Assembly: GCF_927798115.1 (NCBI RefSeq)
Contig: NZ_CAKMMG010000001.1
Coordinates: forward strand, 2,415,529 to 2,479,528
Origin: Paenibacillus auburnensis
GTDB lineage: Bacteria > Bacillota > Bacilli > Paenibacillales > Paenibacillaceae
Length of the DNA: 64,000 nucleotides
Direction of reading: 5' to 3'
A program made the position numbers and the translations under genes. The stretch's first letter is position 1. Each line of letters begins with the position of its first letter. Shown here piece by piece: positions 26,872 through 35,273 of this stretch. The notes under the pieces are model-generated. The model searched no databases, had not been told where the DNA came from, and was given only the letters and a program-made list of their open reading frames with translations.

Positions 26872-28686
26872 TTACTCGTCGATCTTCAGAACCGCCATGA
26901 ACGCTTCCTGCGGCACCTCAACGCTGCCGACCTGCTTCATGCGTTTCTTACCTTCCTTCTGCTTCTCCAGCAGCTTCCGCTTACGCGAAATGTCACCGCC
27001 GTAGCATTTGGCAAGTACGTTCTTGCGCATCGCCTTAACGGTCTCACGCGCAACAACCTTGGTTCCGACAGAAGCCTGAATCGGCACCTCGAACATTTGG
27101 CGGGGAATAATGCCGCGCAGCTTCTCACAGATGATCCGTCCGCGGTTATAGGCACGGTCACGGTGAACGATGAACGAGAGGGCATCGACCTGCTCGCCGT
27201 TCAGGAGAATATCCATCTTCACCAGATTGGACTGGCGGTAGCCGGAGATTTCGTAGTCGAAGGAAGCATAGCCCTTCGTACCTGATTTCAGCTGGTCGAA
27301 GAAGTCATATACAATTTCCGAGAGCGGAATCTGATAAGTAATCGTTACCCGGTTGGAATCGAGATATTCCATATTGACGAATTCGCCGCGTTTATTCTGG
27401 CACAGCTCCATTACGGTACCTACGTAATCGTTAGGGACAATAACCCCGGCTTTGACGTAAGGCTCTTCCACATAATCAATGGTTCCGATTTCCGGATAAT
27501 GCGACGGGTTGTCGATGGTCAGCATCTCGCCATTGGTCAGCATAATCCGGTAGATAACGCTTGGCGCAGTTGTAATCAGCGGCAGGTTGAACTCGCGCTC
27601 AATCCGCTCCTGAATGATTTCCATATGCAGCAGGCCAAGGAATCCGCAGCGGAAGCCGAAGCCGAGCGCACTGGAGCTCTCCGGCTCGAAGCTGAGCGAA
27701 GCATCATTCAGCTGCAGCTTCTCCAGCGCTTCACGCAGGTCGTTATAATCAGAAGTTTCAATAGGATACAGGCCGCAATAAACCATCGGGTTGATCTTGC
27801 GGTAACCCGGCAGCGGCTCCGGTGTCGGATTCTTTGCATCCGTCACTGTATCCCCGACACGGGTATCACCGACATGCTTAATTCCGGCTACAATAAAGCC
27901 TACATCACCGATATTCAGTTCGTCGACAATGGTCATACGCGGCATGAAGGCACCGACTTCAATGACATCGAATACTTTCTCGGTTGCCATCATCTTAATC
28001 TTCGAACCGGCGCGGATACTTCCGTCCATTACCCGGACATAGACGATAACGCCTTTGTACGGATCATAATGGGAGTCAAAAATCAGCGCTTTTAGCGGCT
28101 CTTCGGAATTGCCGGTTGGTGCAGGGACCTGCTTAACCACCTGCTCCAGAATTTCCTTAATACCGATGCCTGCTTTGGCAGAAGCAAGCACTGCTTCACT
28201 GGCATCAAGTCCGATCACATCCTCGATCTCCTGCTTCACCCGTTCCGGGTCAGCGCTTGGCAGATCGATTTTGTTGATGACGGGCAGAATTTCCAGGTTG
28301 TTGTCCAGCGCCAGGTATACGTTAGCCAGCGTTTGCGCTTCGATCCCCTGTGCAGCGTCTACTACCAGCAATGCGCCTTCACAGGCCGCAAGACTACGGG
28401 AGACCTCATAAGTGAAATCGACATGTCCCGGTGTATCGATCAGGTTCAGCAAATACTCCTGACCGTCGTCAGCACGGTAAGTGAGACGTACAGCCTGCAG
28501 CTTAATGGTGATCCCGCGTTCACGCTCCAGATCCATCTGGTCAAGCACCTGCTCCTGCATTTCGCGCGAGCTGAGTGCGCCTGTATACTCAAGAATACGG
28601 TCGGCCAATGTCGATTTACCATGGTCTATATGTGCAATAATCGAGAAATTGCGGATTTGTTGTTGTCTTTTCTGAACGTCAGTCAT
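26872..28686 (-). CDS. lepA: Elongation factor 4 (LepA), ribosome-associated GTPase
   Basis: 604 residues. GTPase motifs are [13 protein letters not shown] (G1), [15 protein letters not shown] (G3) and [10 protein letters not shown] (G4), followed by EF-G-like domains and the LepA-specific C-terminal domain ending [16 protein letters not shown]. It acts on ribosomes and affects initiation or back-translocation under stress. It keeps its Bacillales place downstream of spoIIP and the YqxA-like gene. Confidence 0.98.
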   Translation of the reverse strand: MTDVQKRQQQIRNFSIIAHIDHGKSTLADRILEYTGALSSREMQEQVLDQMDLERERGITIKLQAVRLTYRADDGQEYLLNLIDTPGHVDFTYEVSRSLAACEGALLVVDAAQGIEAQTLANVYLALDNNLEILPVINKIDLPSADPERVKQEIEDVIGLDASEAVLASAKAGIGIKEILEQVVKQVPAPTGNSEEPLKALIFDSHYDPYKGVIVYVRVMDGSIRAGSKIKMMATEKVFDVIEVGAFMPRMTIVDELNIGDVGFIVAGIKHVGDTRVGDTVTDAKNPTPEPLPGYRKINPMVYCGLYPIETSDYNDLREALEKLQLNDASLSFEPESSSALGFGFRCGFLGLLHMEIIQERIEREFNLPLITTAPSVIYRIMLTNGEMLTIDNPSHYPEIGTIDYVEEPYVKAGVIVPNDYVGTVMELCQNKRGEFVNMEYLDSNRVTITYQIPLSEIVYDFFDQLKSGTKGYASFDYEISGYRQSNLVKMDILLNGEQVDALSFIVHRDRAYNRGRIICEKLRGIIPRQMFEVPIQASVGTKVVARETVKAMRKNVLAKCYGGDISRKRKLLEKQKEGKKRMKQVGSVEVPQEAFMAVLKIDE

Positions 28687-28806
28687 TCCTTACCCCCACA
28701 GACAGCCTAATGTTAATCCACTTATTATAACAGTACGGGCTCCCCCCATCAATCCCGTGCAGCAGGGAAAGTAAAGAAACAGGAGCACCGTCCTGCAATA
28801 AGTCTG

Positions 28807-29280
28807 CTACTCGGCTGAATCAAACAGGGACACAACCCAGCGGATACTTTTTTGCGAAGCCTGCTGCAGCAGACCCGCTGTTTTATCCGCAAGCACATCA
28901 ATTGTGGGTTTCTGTTCCTCGGGAATCAGAATCTGTTCCGGAGTCAGCGAACTGTAATCCTGTACCTCCTGCTGCGGAAGCCCGGCAGGCGTCTGGACGG
29001 TTGTCTGCGTTTGAGCCACCGGAAGAGCTGTGTAAGCACCTGTAGCCGGATCTATGGCAACCGGCACGTAAACATAGGTTTGTCCATTCTGGGCAATCCC
29101 CGTTCCCGTCCCCGGTGTTGCCGGTGCTTGCCCCGTCTTCGCCACCCCGGTTACCCCGTTCCAGCCAGGCAGCACCGTGGAGGTTCTGGTTCCGCCGCTG
29201 CTGCCGAATTGCATGCCCACCAATATGCCGATGCCCGCCCAAATGCCGACCATGACCAGCTTTTTGCCGAAACGCGACAT
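28807..29280 (-). CDS. Membrane-anchored protein, YqxA-like by position
   Basis: 157 residues: a basic start, one membrane segment (LVMVGIWAGIGILVGMQFG), then a Pro/Thr/Gln-rich extracytoplasmic part and a helical C-terminus (ILIPEEQKPTIDVLADKTAGLL). It lies between spoIIP and lepA, exactly where B. subtilis has yqxA (DUF3679). The GILVGMQ motif in the membrane segment fits that family, though the rest is divergent. An AAAGGAGG site precedes the ATG at 29280. A role in sporulation is suggested only by position. Confidence 0.72.
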   Translation of the reverse strand: MSRFGKKLVMVGIWAGIGILVGMQFGSSGGTRTSTVLPGWNGVTGVAKTGQAPATPGTGTGIAQNGQTYVYVPVAIDPATGAYTALPVAQTQTTVQTPAGLPQQEVQDYSSLTPEQILIPEEQKPTIDVLADKTAGLLQQASQKSIRWVVSLFDSAE

Positions 29281-29341
29281 GTTGATTCCTCCTTTAGATG
29301 CTTGTTAGTAGTTCTGTTTATTTAAAAGAAGCAGAGCTTCC

Positions 29342-29375
29342 GGCTGTCACCCTGTTAGCTTTCAGGGTGACAGCC
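29342..29375 (-). terminator. Perfect 13-bp hairpin between spoIIP and the YqxA-like gene
   Basis: GGCTGTCACCCTG (29342-29354) pairs with CAGGGTGACAGCC (29363-29375) around an 8-base loop. On the minus strand the nearest T-rich stretch is over ten bases away, so it may be a weak terminator or a transcript-processing element. Confidence 0.55.
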
Positions 29376-29426
29376 AGCCAGTCTGCCCTTTTCTGTCTGT
29401 AAATTTTCCGGTATCGGTTTGTGCCT

Positions 29427-30791
29427 TTAGTCCGCCTGACCGCTGCTCTCTTGTGTGCCGCCATCGCTTTTTTCAGGGGCAGCCGCTTTTTCAGCATCAT
29501 GACTGTTCCAGTACACATCCGCAATCGCATCGGCCAGCACATCTGCGGTCCGTTTCAGCTCTTCAGCAGAATTGTCGATTCCGCCCACTTCTATTAAGAC
29601 GCTGTTAGGGGAAAGGGTCTGATTGTATTCCCCGTTATTCCCATTACCGGAGGATTTGCCCCAGATACCGCGCGACAGTCCCGGATAGCTCTTCTCCAGC
29701 ACCTGATGAATCGAATTGGCGAAGGCTTCATTCTTCTTCCAGTCTTTGTTGGCATGACCCAGGATAAAATAGACCTGTGCGTAGCTTTTTCCATCAATGA
29801 CTGCGGTTGTTTTGCTATGCCGCTGCGAATCACGGTGAATATCGATCAGTTCAGTCATTTCCTGATTGGCAGCCATTGCCGCTTTAATGGTGATCCGGGA
29901 ATATTTATAGGAAAAGTTCCAGTTGTAATCCGGCACTTCTGTCGCATAATCCTCCTTCGCATGCACCGTGCCAATCCCGCGTTTTTCCAGTCTGTCGGCG
30001 ATATAGGAGCCTACCAGCATTACATTTTTGGAAGGCGCGCTAGAGCTGGGATTATCACTCTCCGCTCCTAGCAGCGGATTATATGCTTCACGGGGATGCG
30101 AATGGTAGATAAGGATGCGTTTGACCGAAGTATCCTGTTCAGTGCCGCTGTCCTCACCAGTGCTGCTATTGCTGCCTTGTTCTCCGGCAGTGCCGGCATC
30201 CGGTGCAGTTGTCGGCTGCGGCTGTGCAGCAGGATCATCCGCAGGCTTGTCCGTGCCTTCACCCGCCGAAGGATCATTTCCGGATGTTCCCGGATCCGTT
30301 CCAGTACCCGGCTGCGGATCTTCGCCTGCTGCCATCTCATCCGTGCCCGGATGATAGTCGGCGGGTGCGCCCGCGGTTCCTCCCGAGCCTTCCCGCAGCA
30401 AAAAAGGATCATCTGCCGCAAGCCCCGGCACCTCACGCGAGAGCAGGCTCTTGGGATTGCCGGGATCGACGCTGGTCAGCATCCGGAACACAAACGAAGT
30501 TACCTTGGGGGCAGAGAAGGCAGAGGGCTCTTCGCCCTTCGGCAAATGCGGAACCTCCATCCCCAGAAGCTCCATGAAAAATCCGCTTGATAGTGAAGCG
30601 GCCAGTCCTTTCATAGAAGGAACAGGGGAAGAATTCAGCTTTTGTCCGGCCAGACCGCCAGCTCCAAGCAGCATGAAAAATACAAGTGAGCCTCCGGCCA
30701 GCAGCAGCATCGTTTTTCCCAGCGACAGAACGTCCAGCACTTTTCCCCGCAGTCTGCCGATATTCCATAGCTGAAACCATTTTCTGTTCAT
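29427..30791 (-). CDS. spoIIP: Stage II sporulation protein P, peptidoglycan hydrolase
   Basis: 454 residues. An N-terminal membrane anchor (TMLLLAGGSLVFFMLLGAGGLAG) is followed by a long disordered Asp/Gly/Thr/Pro-rich linker (about residues 125-225) and the SpoIIP catalytic domain. Family motifs are LIYHSHPREAYNP, IDIHRDSQRH and VLIEVGGIDN. SpoIIP works with SpoIID and SpoIIM in engulfment as an amidase and endopeptidase. The linker is long and low in complexity compared with Bacillus. It lies between gpr and the YqxA-like gene, as in Bacillales, and expression in the mother cell is expected. Confidence 0.94.
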   Translation of the reverse strand: MNRKWFQLWNIGRLRGKVLDVLSLGKTMLLLAGGSLVFFMLLGAGGLAGQKLNSSPVPSMKGLAASLSSGFFMELLGMEVPHLPKGEEPSAFSAPKVTSFVFRMLTSVDPGNPKSLLSREVPGLAADDPFLLREGSGGTAGAPADYHPGTDEMAAGEDPQPGTGTDPGTSGNDPSAGEGTDKPADDPAAQPQPTTAPDAGTAGEQGSNSSTGEDSGTEQDTSVKRILIYHSHPREAYNPLLGAESDNPSSSAPSKNVMLVGSYIADRLEKRGIGTVHAKEDYATEVPDYNWNFSYKYSRITIKAAMAANQEMTELIDIHRDSQRHSKTTAVIDGKSYAQVYFILGHANKDWKKNEAFANSIHQVLEKSYPGLSRGIWGKSSGNGNNGEYNQTLSPNSVLIEVGGIDNSAEELKRTADVLADAIADVYWNSHDAEKAAAPEKSDGGTQESSGQAD

Positions 30792-30921
30792 TATTGTTAT
30801 GTCCTCCTCCAGCCCTCTGTAATCTCTTATACTTCAAATCTATGAGGAGGGAGGGAATACTAGAACCGAAAAAAGAGACAAGAAGAGAGAGTCACTGGAT
30901 GAGTAGAAAAACCAGCTGCTA

Positions 30922-30972
30922 TAAATAAAGCCCGTATAAGCTATGCCACTAAGGCAGCTTGTACGGGCCTTT
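30922..30972 (-). terminator. Terminator after gpr
   Basis: AAAGCCCGTAtAAGCT (30927-30942) pairs with AGCTTgTACGGGCcTTT (30956-30972), followed on the minus strand by a T-rich stretch. Confidence 0.8.
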
Positions 30973-30986
30973 CAAATAGAAACGGA

Positions 30987-31997
30987 TTAGTGGGTATATG
31001 CGCCGACATTCCCCGGGTCAACCGCGTCATGCAGTGCGGCGTTCAGTCCACTGGCCACAATGTTGGCGATTTCCTCAATAAATTCATCGATCTCCTTGGG
31101 TGTAACGATCAGATCATGGCCCAGGGGCTCAAGCACTTCCTTCACCAGCTGCAGGCGTTCCTGCTCTGAGATATCATCCAGCATGCCCATGATCTCTTTG
31201 GTATGCGCCTTGCCGTCCCCCATCTGACCAAAATGATTCTTCATCATTTCCAGCACATTGTTGACGATCGTAGAAGCATAACAAACGGTAGGCACACCGA
31301 TGGCTATACAGGGGACCCCAAGAATTTCCTTCGTCAACCCCCGGCGCTTGTTGCCGATACCTGATCCGGGATGAATCCCGATGTCGGCGATTTGAATCGT
31401 TGTATTGATCCGCTCCAGCGAACGGGAGGCCAGCGCATCAATCGCAATGATCACATCCGGCTTAGTGCGGTCCACAATGCCCTGAACGACTTCACTGGAT
31501 TCAATCCCGGTAAGACCAAGCACACCCGGAGCGATGGCGCTGACATTACGGTACCCTGGAGACACCTGATCAGGAACCAGCTCATAAAATTGCCGCGTGA
31601 TCAGTGCATTCTCCACAACCAGCGGACCCAGCGAATCGGGAGTCACATTCCAGTTCCCGAGGCCGACGATCAGCACCGAGGAATTTTTATTGATGCCGAT
31701 TCTATTCATAAACTGCTCGAATTCACGGGCAAACACGACGGACACCTTCTGCTGGAGGCCGGTATCTCCGCCGCGCAGCGCCGGAACCTCCAGGGTTACA
31801 TAGTTTCCGATCGCGCGCCCAATGGCCTGAGAGCCGGCATTATTCGCCACGCCAAGCCGCGTAACCTTGATCCCATCCGCTTCTTCCACCTCTTCGTTCA
31901 CACCGGGAATCGGCGTTTTGAGCGGTCCTTGGGCCATTTCTTTCGCCTCTACCGCCAGGTCCGTGCGTACCGAATACAGCTGAAGATCCAGTTCCAT
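30987..31997 (-). CDS. gpr: Germination protease GPR
   Basis: 336 residues, an aspartic-type endopeptidase that degrades small acid-soluble proteins when spores germinate. The N-terminus ELDLQLYSVRTDLAVEA contains the short propeptide and the processing region seen in Bacillus GPR. Core segments such as VGLGNWNVTPDSLGP, AIDALASRSLERINTTIQIADIGIHPGSG and VPTVCYASTIV are family hallmarks. An AGGAGG site precedes the ATG. A sigma-G-type promoter about 65-95 bases upstream fits forespore expression. Confidence 0.97.
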   Translation of the reverse strand: MELDLQLYSVRTDLAVEAKEMAQGPLKTPIPGVNEEVEEADGIKVTRLGVANNAGSQAIGRAIGNYVTLEVPALRGGDTGLQQKVSVVFAREFEQFMNRIGINKNSSVLIVGLGNWNVTPDSLGPLVVENALITRQFYELVPDQVSPGYRNVSAIAPGVLGLTGIESSEVVQGIVDRTKPDVIIAIDALASRSLERINTTIQIADIGIHPGSGIGNKRRGLTKEILGVPCIAIGVPTVCYASTIVNNVLEMMKNHFGQMGDGKAHTKEIMGMLDDISEQERLQLVKEVLEPLGHDLIVTPKEIDEFIEEIANIVASGLNAALHDAVDPGNVGAYTH

Positions 31998-32062
31998 CGC
32001 TAGTTCAGCCTCCTAAAAGTTTTGTGAGCCTATGCACCCTTGATGAACTTCTTTTTGTCCAG

Positions 32063-32093
32063 TAGTGTGCGAGAGAAGTGCATTGTTTATACA
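32063..32093 (-). promoter_or_regulatory. Probable sigma-G promoter of gpr
   Basis: On the minus strand TGTATA (32093-32088) is followed after 18 bases by CACACTA (32069-32063). This is one mismatch from each element of the Bacillus sigma-G consensus (TGAATA and CATACTA), with the right spacing. gpr is a sigma-G gene in B. subtilis. Confidence 0.6.
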
Positions 32094-32220
32094 AACGGGA
32101 CGGATATATAATTGCAGCTCAAAAAAATTTCATTCATGAACATGCGAATAGACAGAGCGCCGGGCCTTATCTCTTGGAGTTCACCTGTAGAAGCGCAGGC
32201 TTTATCAATAGTATTTAGTG

Positions 32221-32249
32221 TTGCATTTTACTACCGGTCATGCTAAACT
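32221..32249 (+). promoter_or_regulatory. Sigma-A promoter of rpsT
   Basis: TTGCAT (32221-32226), a 17-base spacer and TAAACT (32244-32249), 60 bases before the rpsT start. Confidence 0.65.
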
Positions 32250-32308
32250 ATTTTAAGTTGTGAATCATTTGATTAATGATTTCGAATGTCTTTCAGGAGG
32301 TGAATGCA

Positions 32309-32581
32309 ATGCCAAATATCAAATCCGCGGTTAAACGCGTCAAGACGACCGAAAAACGCCGTGCACTGAACGCTTCCCAGAAATCCGCGCTTCGTACAGC
32401 TGTGAAAACTGCTGATGTAGCACTGACAGGAACGGAAGTTGAAACTGCTCATGCTGCTTTCCAAGCTGCTTCCAAAAAGCTGGACAAGGCCGTAACTAAA
32501 GGTCTGGTTCATAAAAATGCGGCTGCCCGCAAAAAATCCCGCTTGGCGAAGAAATTGAACGCTCTTAAGGCTCAAGCCTAA
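32309..32581 (+). CDS. rpsT: 30S ribosomal protein S20
   Basis: 90 residues from the ATG at 32309, with AGGAGGTG just upstream; the open frame extends a further 11 codons without support. The basic, helical sequence [18 protein letters not shown] and the C-terminal [19 protein letters not shown] are typical of S20, which binds 16S rRNA during early 30S assembly. It is divergent from gpr and flanked by its own promoter and terminator, as in other Bacillales. Confidence 0.98.
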   Translation: MPNIKSAVKRVKTTEKRRALNASQKSALRTAVKTADVALTGTEVETAHAAFQAASKKLDKAVTKGLVHKNAAARKKSRLAKKLNALKAQA

Positions 32582-32612
32582 GCCAAGGGCGACATTCATA
32601 ATGAGCACTATA

Positions 32613-32652
32613 AGAACCTGACCGCTATGCTGCATACGGTTAGGTTTTTTTG
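32613..32652 (+). terminator. Terminator of rpsT
   Basis: AACCTgACCG (32615-32624) pairs with CGGTtAGGTT (32637-32646) and is followed by seven T. Confidence 0.88.
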
Positions 32653-32664
32653 TTCCCATTAGAA

Positions 32665-32714
32665 TAAGAAGAGCCTGTCCTGCGCTGAATAAGCGTCTAG
32701 GGCAGGCTCTTTTG
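32665..32714. terminator. Second hairpin after rpsT
   Basis: AAGAGCCTG (32669-32677) pairs with CAGGCTCTT (32703-32711), with inner CCT/AGG pairing and T's on the right. It backs up the first terminator. The following 130 bases, to the promoter at 32847, hold nothing I can identify. Confidence 0.75.
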
Positions 32715-32846
32715 TATATTCCCCTCACCCAAAACAGTTATCTCTGTAAAATCCCCAAATATAAACTGCAGCTCTGGAATAGCGGCAATAGCATCAGAAC
32801 TTCATCGTGGTAGTATACCCGAGCTTAGAGGAATAGACCTGGGCAA

Positions 32847-32875
32847 TTGACAAAATTACAGAAATTAGGTATATT
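32847..32875 (+). promoter_or_regulatory. Sigma-A promoter of the dinB-like gene
   Basis: A near-consensus promoter: TTGACA, a 17-base spacer, and TATATT. The leader to the start codon is about 65 bases and very AT-rich. Confidence 0.8.
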
Positions 32876-32946
32876 TACTTTTGCTAAATTAGATTTTGTA
32901 AAATATAATTTGAATACTAATATTAAATTAAGAAAGGAGCTTCATG

Positions 32947-33444
32947 ATGTCCGAATCCAATTCTGCTTTTGGTTTAGCTCTTGTGAAATCGTTAATTGGA
33001 GAACGCGGACATATTCCGATTGCCAGAGCTTTGCCGGATATTACACCCGAGCTCGCCGGACAAACTACGGAGGGGATTCCGTACAGCATTTATCAATTAA
33101 TAAAGCATATGAGCTATTGGCAGGATTTCATGCTGACCTTCCTGGAGGGGGGTAAACCGCAAGCGCCAGGAAGTGTAATGGAGAGCTGGCCTGAGGAGCA
33201 AACCCCGGGAGACGAAGCAGAATGGCAGGACACCGTGAGGCATCTGCTGCAAGGTGTGGAGAAAGCTGTTGCTTTTGCCCGGACCGTACAGCTGGACGAA
33301 CCGCTCCCCGGTTTCCCAGGGGAGACTAAGGGCGGAATCCTACGTAATATCGCCTCTCATAATTCCTACCATCTAGGAGAAGTTGTTTTGCTTCGCCGTC
33401 TACACGGGGCCTGGCCGCCGCCCGGCGGAGGTTATCCCGCTTAA
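32947..33444 (+). CDS. DinB-family protein (DinB/YfiT four-helix fold)
   Basis: 165 residues. The DinB-type metal-binding histidines are visible: one in LIKHMSYWQDF (about residue 54) and a C-terminal pair in ASHNSYHLGEVVLLRR. Members are metal-dependent, often bacillithiol- or mycothiol-linked transferases, but many have unknown substrates. Two adjacent ATGs (32944 and 32947) follow AAAGGAG; the second has the better spacing. It probably forms an operon with the DUF1304 gene 26 bases downstream, under a strong sigma-A promoter. Confidence 0.85.
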   Translation: MSESNSAFGLALVKSLIGERGHIPIARALPDITPELAGQTTEGIPYSIYQLIKHMSYWQDFMLTFLEGGKPQAPGSVMESWPEEQTPGDEAEWQDTVRHLLQGVEKAVAFARTVQLDEPLPGFPGETKGGILRNIASHNSYHLGEVVLLRRLHGAWPPPGGGYPA

Positions 33445-33470
33445 TCCAACACAAGAGAGGGAAAATTAAA

Positions 33471-33839
33471 ATGATGATTTTGAGTACAATACTTGTAGCG
33501 CTAGTAGCGTTAGAGCATGTGTATATTTTAGCCTTGGAGATGTTTCTTTGGACTACCCCCAGAGCGCAGAAGGCGTTCGGAATGACCAAGGAGTTAGCGC
33601 AGGACACGAAATCTCTCGCAGCCAACCAAGGTCTGTACAATGGATTTCTGGCCGCCGGTCTGGTGTGGGGCTTACTCCATCCGAACGACACATTCGGATT
33701 TCAGCTTCAGCTGTTTTTTCTAATCTGTGTCGGAGTTGCAGCCGTCTATGGCGGTATGACGGCCAAGAGATCCATTCTGTTAGTCCAGGGCCTCCCTGCT
33801 TTTCTGGCTATTATCGCCCTTCTTCTGGCGAATCTGTAA
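33471..33839 (+). CDS. DUF1304-type small integral membrane protein
   Basis: 122 residues with about four membrane segments. The sequence VALVALEHVYILALEMFLW near the start and FGMTKELAQDTKSLAANQGLYNGFLAAGLVWGLL are the hallmarks of DUF1304 proteins, small membrane proteins without an established function. It follows the DinB-like gene on the same strand and is followed by a strong terminator, so the two form one unit. Confidence 0.85.
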   Translation: MMILSTILVALVALEHVYILALEMFLWTTPRAQKAFGMTKELAQDTKSLAANQGLYNGFLAAGLVWGLLHPNDTFGFQLQLFFLICVGVAAVYGGMTAKRSILLVQGLPAFLAIIALLLANL

Positions 33840-33863
33840 ATCCGGTTTTGTCCATCAGCTTGT

Positions 33864-33899
33864 AAAACTGCCCCCGATGCAGCATCGGGGGCAGTTTTA
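33864..33899 (+). terminator. Terminator of the dinB-DUF1304 unit
   Basis: A perfect 17-bp stem, AAAACTGCCCCCGATGC with GCATCGGGGGCAGTTTT (33864-33898), with a one-base centre. It is near-symmetrical and could also stop transcription on the other strand. Confidence 0.88.
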
Positions 33900-33969
33900 T
33901 TGCTGGATCAATAGAAAAAGCTGCTCTAGGCAGACTCTTTCAGTATAGGTCACTTACACATCCGGGGTA

Positions 33970-34989
33970 CTAGGCGCCCAGACGCAGCATAAACATCTCC
34001 AGCCCGAGCACCTTGTCGATGGCACCTGTTTTCATCTGATAATCCAGATCCGCCAGGATGCTCAGAATTTGCCGCAGCCGCTGGCTCTCAAACTTGCGGG
34101 CCTGCTCTCCGGCCAGCTTAACGGCATAAGGATGCAGTCCGACTTGAGCGGCAATCTGGCCCTGTGAATAGCTGAGCGCAGACAGATCCTTAACCTGCAG
34201 GATGATCCGGAACTGCCGGGCAATCAGCGCGGCAATCTTAATCGGCTCCTCGCGTTGCTTCAGTAGCTCATAGAGTGTATTAAGTGCCTTATCCAGGCGC
34301 AGATTCGCTATATCTTCCACCAGCGTGAACACATTTTGCTCGGTTCCCCGGTGTACAAGGCTCTCCACAGCTGCTGCATCTACAGTACCGCCAGCTCCGG
34401 CGAACAGGCACAGCTTGTCCATTTCGGCGGACAGGTTCTGCAGCCCTGTGCCAGCACTTGCTACAAGGGCCTCCGCGGTTCCCGGAGCCACCGCACAGCC
34501 GCGGTCTTTAAAACCTTTTTCCACCCATCGCAACAGCTCTTCTGCACCCAGCGGATTAAAAGCCAGTACCGTTCCGGCCGTTTTGGCTGCTTTGACTATC
34601 TTTTTGCGTTCATCCAGCTTATCGTTATTGACCAGAAACACAATTACACTAAAATCGGCCGGAGCCTGCATGTATTCACTTAATAGCTCTACCCGGTGCT
34701 CAATTTTCGCATTCTCTTTGCCCGCCGTAAACAGCGAGGCATCCCTTACCAGCAGCAGCTTGCGCTCTACCATGAACGGGACCGTCTCCGCTTCTTCCAC
34801 CACCGCCTGCACCGGCGTCTCGGAGAGGTCGAAGGGTATTACCGCAAAATCACGATCCTCTTTGGCGATCAGATGATCCTCCAGCAAGGCCGCAAATTCA
34901 TTCATCCGGAATTTCTCACTGCCGTAGAGCACATATAGCGGTGAAATCTTCCCCTGCCTGATGTCCTTGGCCGCCGTTTTGGCATCCAT
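33970..34989 (-). CDS. holA: DNA polymerase III subunit delta
   Basis: 339 residues. The N-terminal region PLYVLYGSEKFRMNEFAALLEDHL and VPFMVERKLLLVRDASLF match HolA. The AAA+-like core and C-terminal collar domain follow (FTLVEDIANLRLDKALNTLYELL, LGLEMFMLRL). The delta subunit opens the beta clamp during clamp loading. An AAGGAAG-type site precedes the ATG. It keeps its Bacillales neighbourhood near rpsT and comEC, but accessory genes now lie between it and comEC, and two small plus-strand genes lie between it and rpsT. Confidence 0.94.
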   Translation of the reverse strand: MDAKTAAKDIRQGKISPLYVLYGSEKFRMNEFAALLEDHLIAKEDRDFAVIPFDLSETPVQAVVEEAETVPFMVERKLLLVRDASLFTAGKENAKIEHRVELLSEYMQAPADFSVIVFLVNNDKLDERKKIVKAAKTAGTVLAFNPLGAEELLRWVEKGFKDRGCAVAPGTAEALVASAGTGLQNLSAEMDKLCLFAGAGGTVDAAAVESLVHRGTEQNVFTLVEDIANLRLDKALNTLYELLKQREEPIKIAALIARQFRIILQVKDLSALSYSQGQIAAQVGLHPYAVKLAGEQARKFESQRLRQILSILADLDYQMKTGAIDKVLGLEMFMLRLGA

Positions 34990-35083
34990 CCTGCCACTTC
35001 CTTTTCCATTTCATCATAACCATTTTTATAGTTTAACAAAAAAAACGTTATAAACATAGGGAGTTTCGCTGCTTGGTTACATG

Positions 35084-35129
35084 CAAAAACGGAGCAACCT
35101 CGGCACAAAAGCCAAAGTTGCTCCGTTTC
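35084..35129 (-). terminator. Terminator after anti-sigma module 2
   Basis: AAACGGAGCAAC (35087-35098) pairs with GTTGCTCCGTTT (35117-35128), with a T run on the minus strand. It lies about 145 bases after the stop of the gene ending at 35274; nothing identifiable lies in between. Confidence 0.82.
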
Positions 35130-35273
35130 AGCGGCGCATCTATATAAACGACGGAAGGAGAAGCTCTAGAAACTTCACTTCCGGCGGTCATACCGATGAA
35201 ACTCGCAAGTCCTGTAATTCCTGTCCTCTTACCATAGCATATTCCGTATGCCCCTAAAAAGTTCCAACTATAA

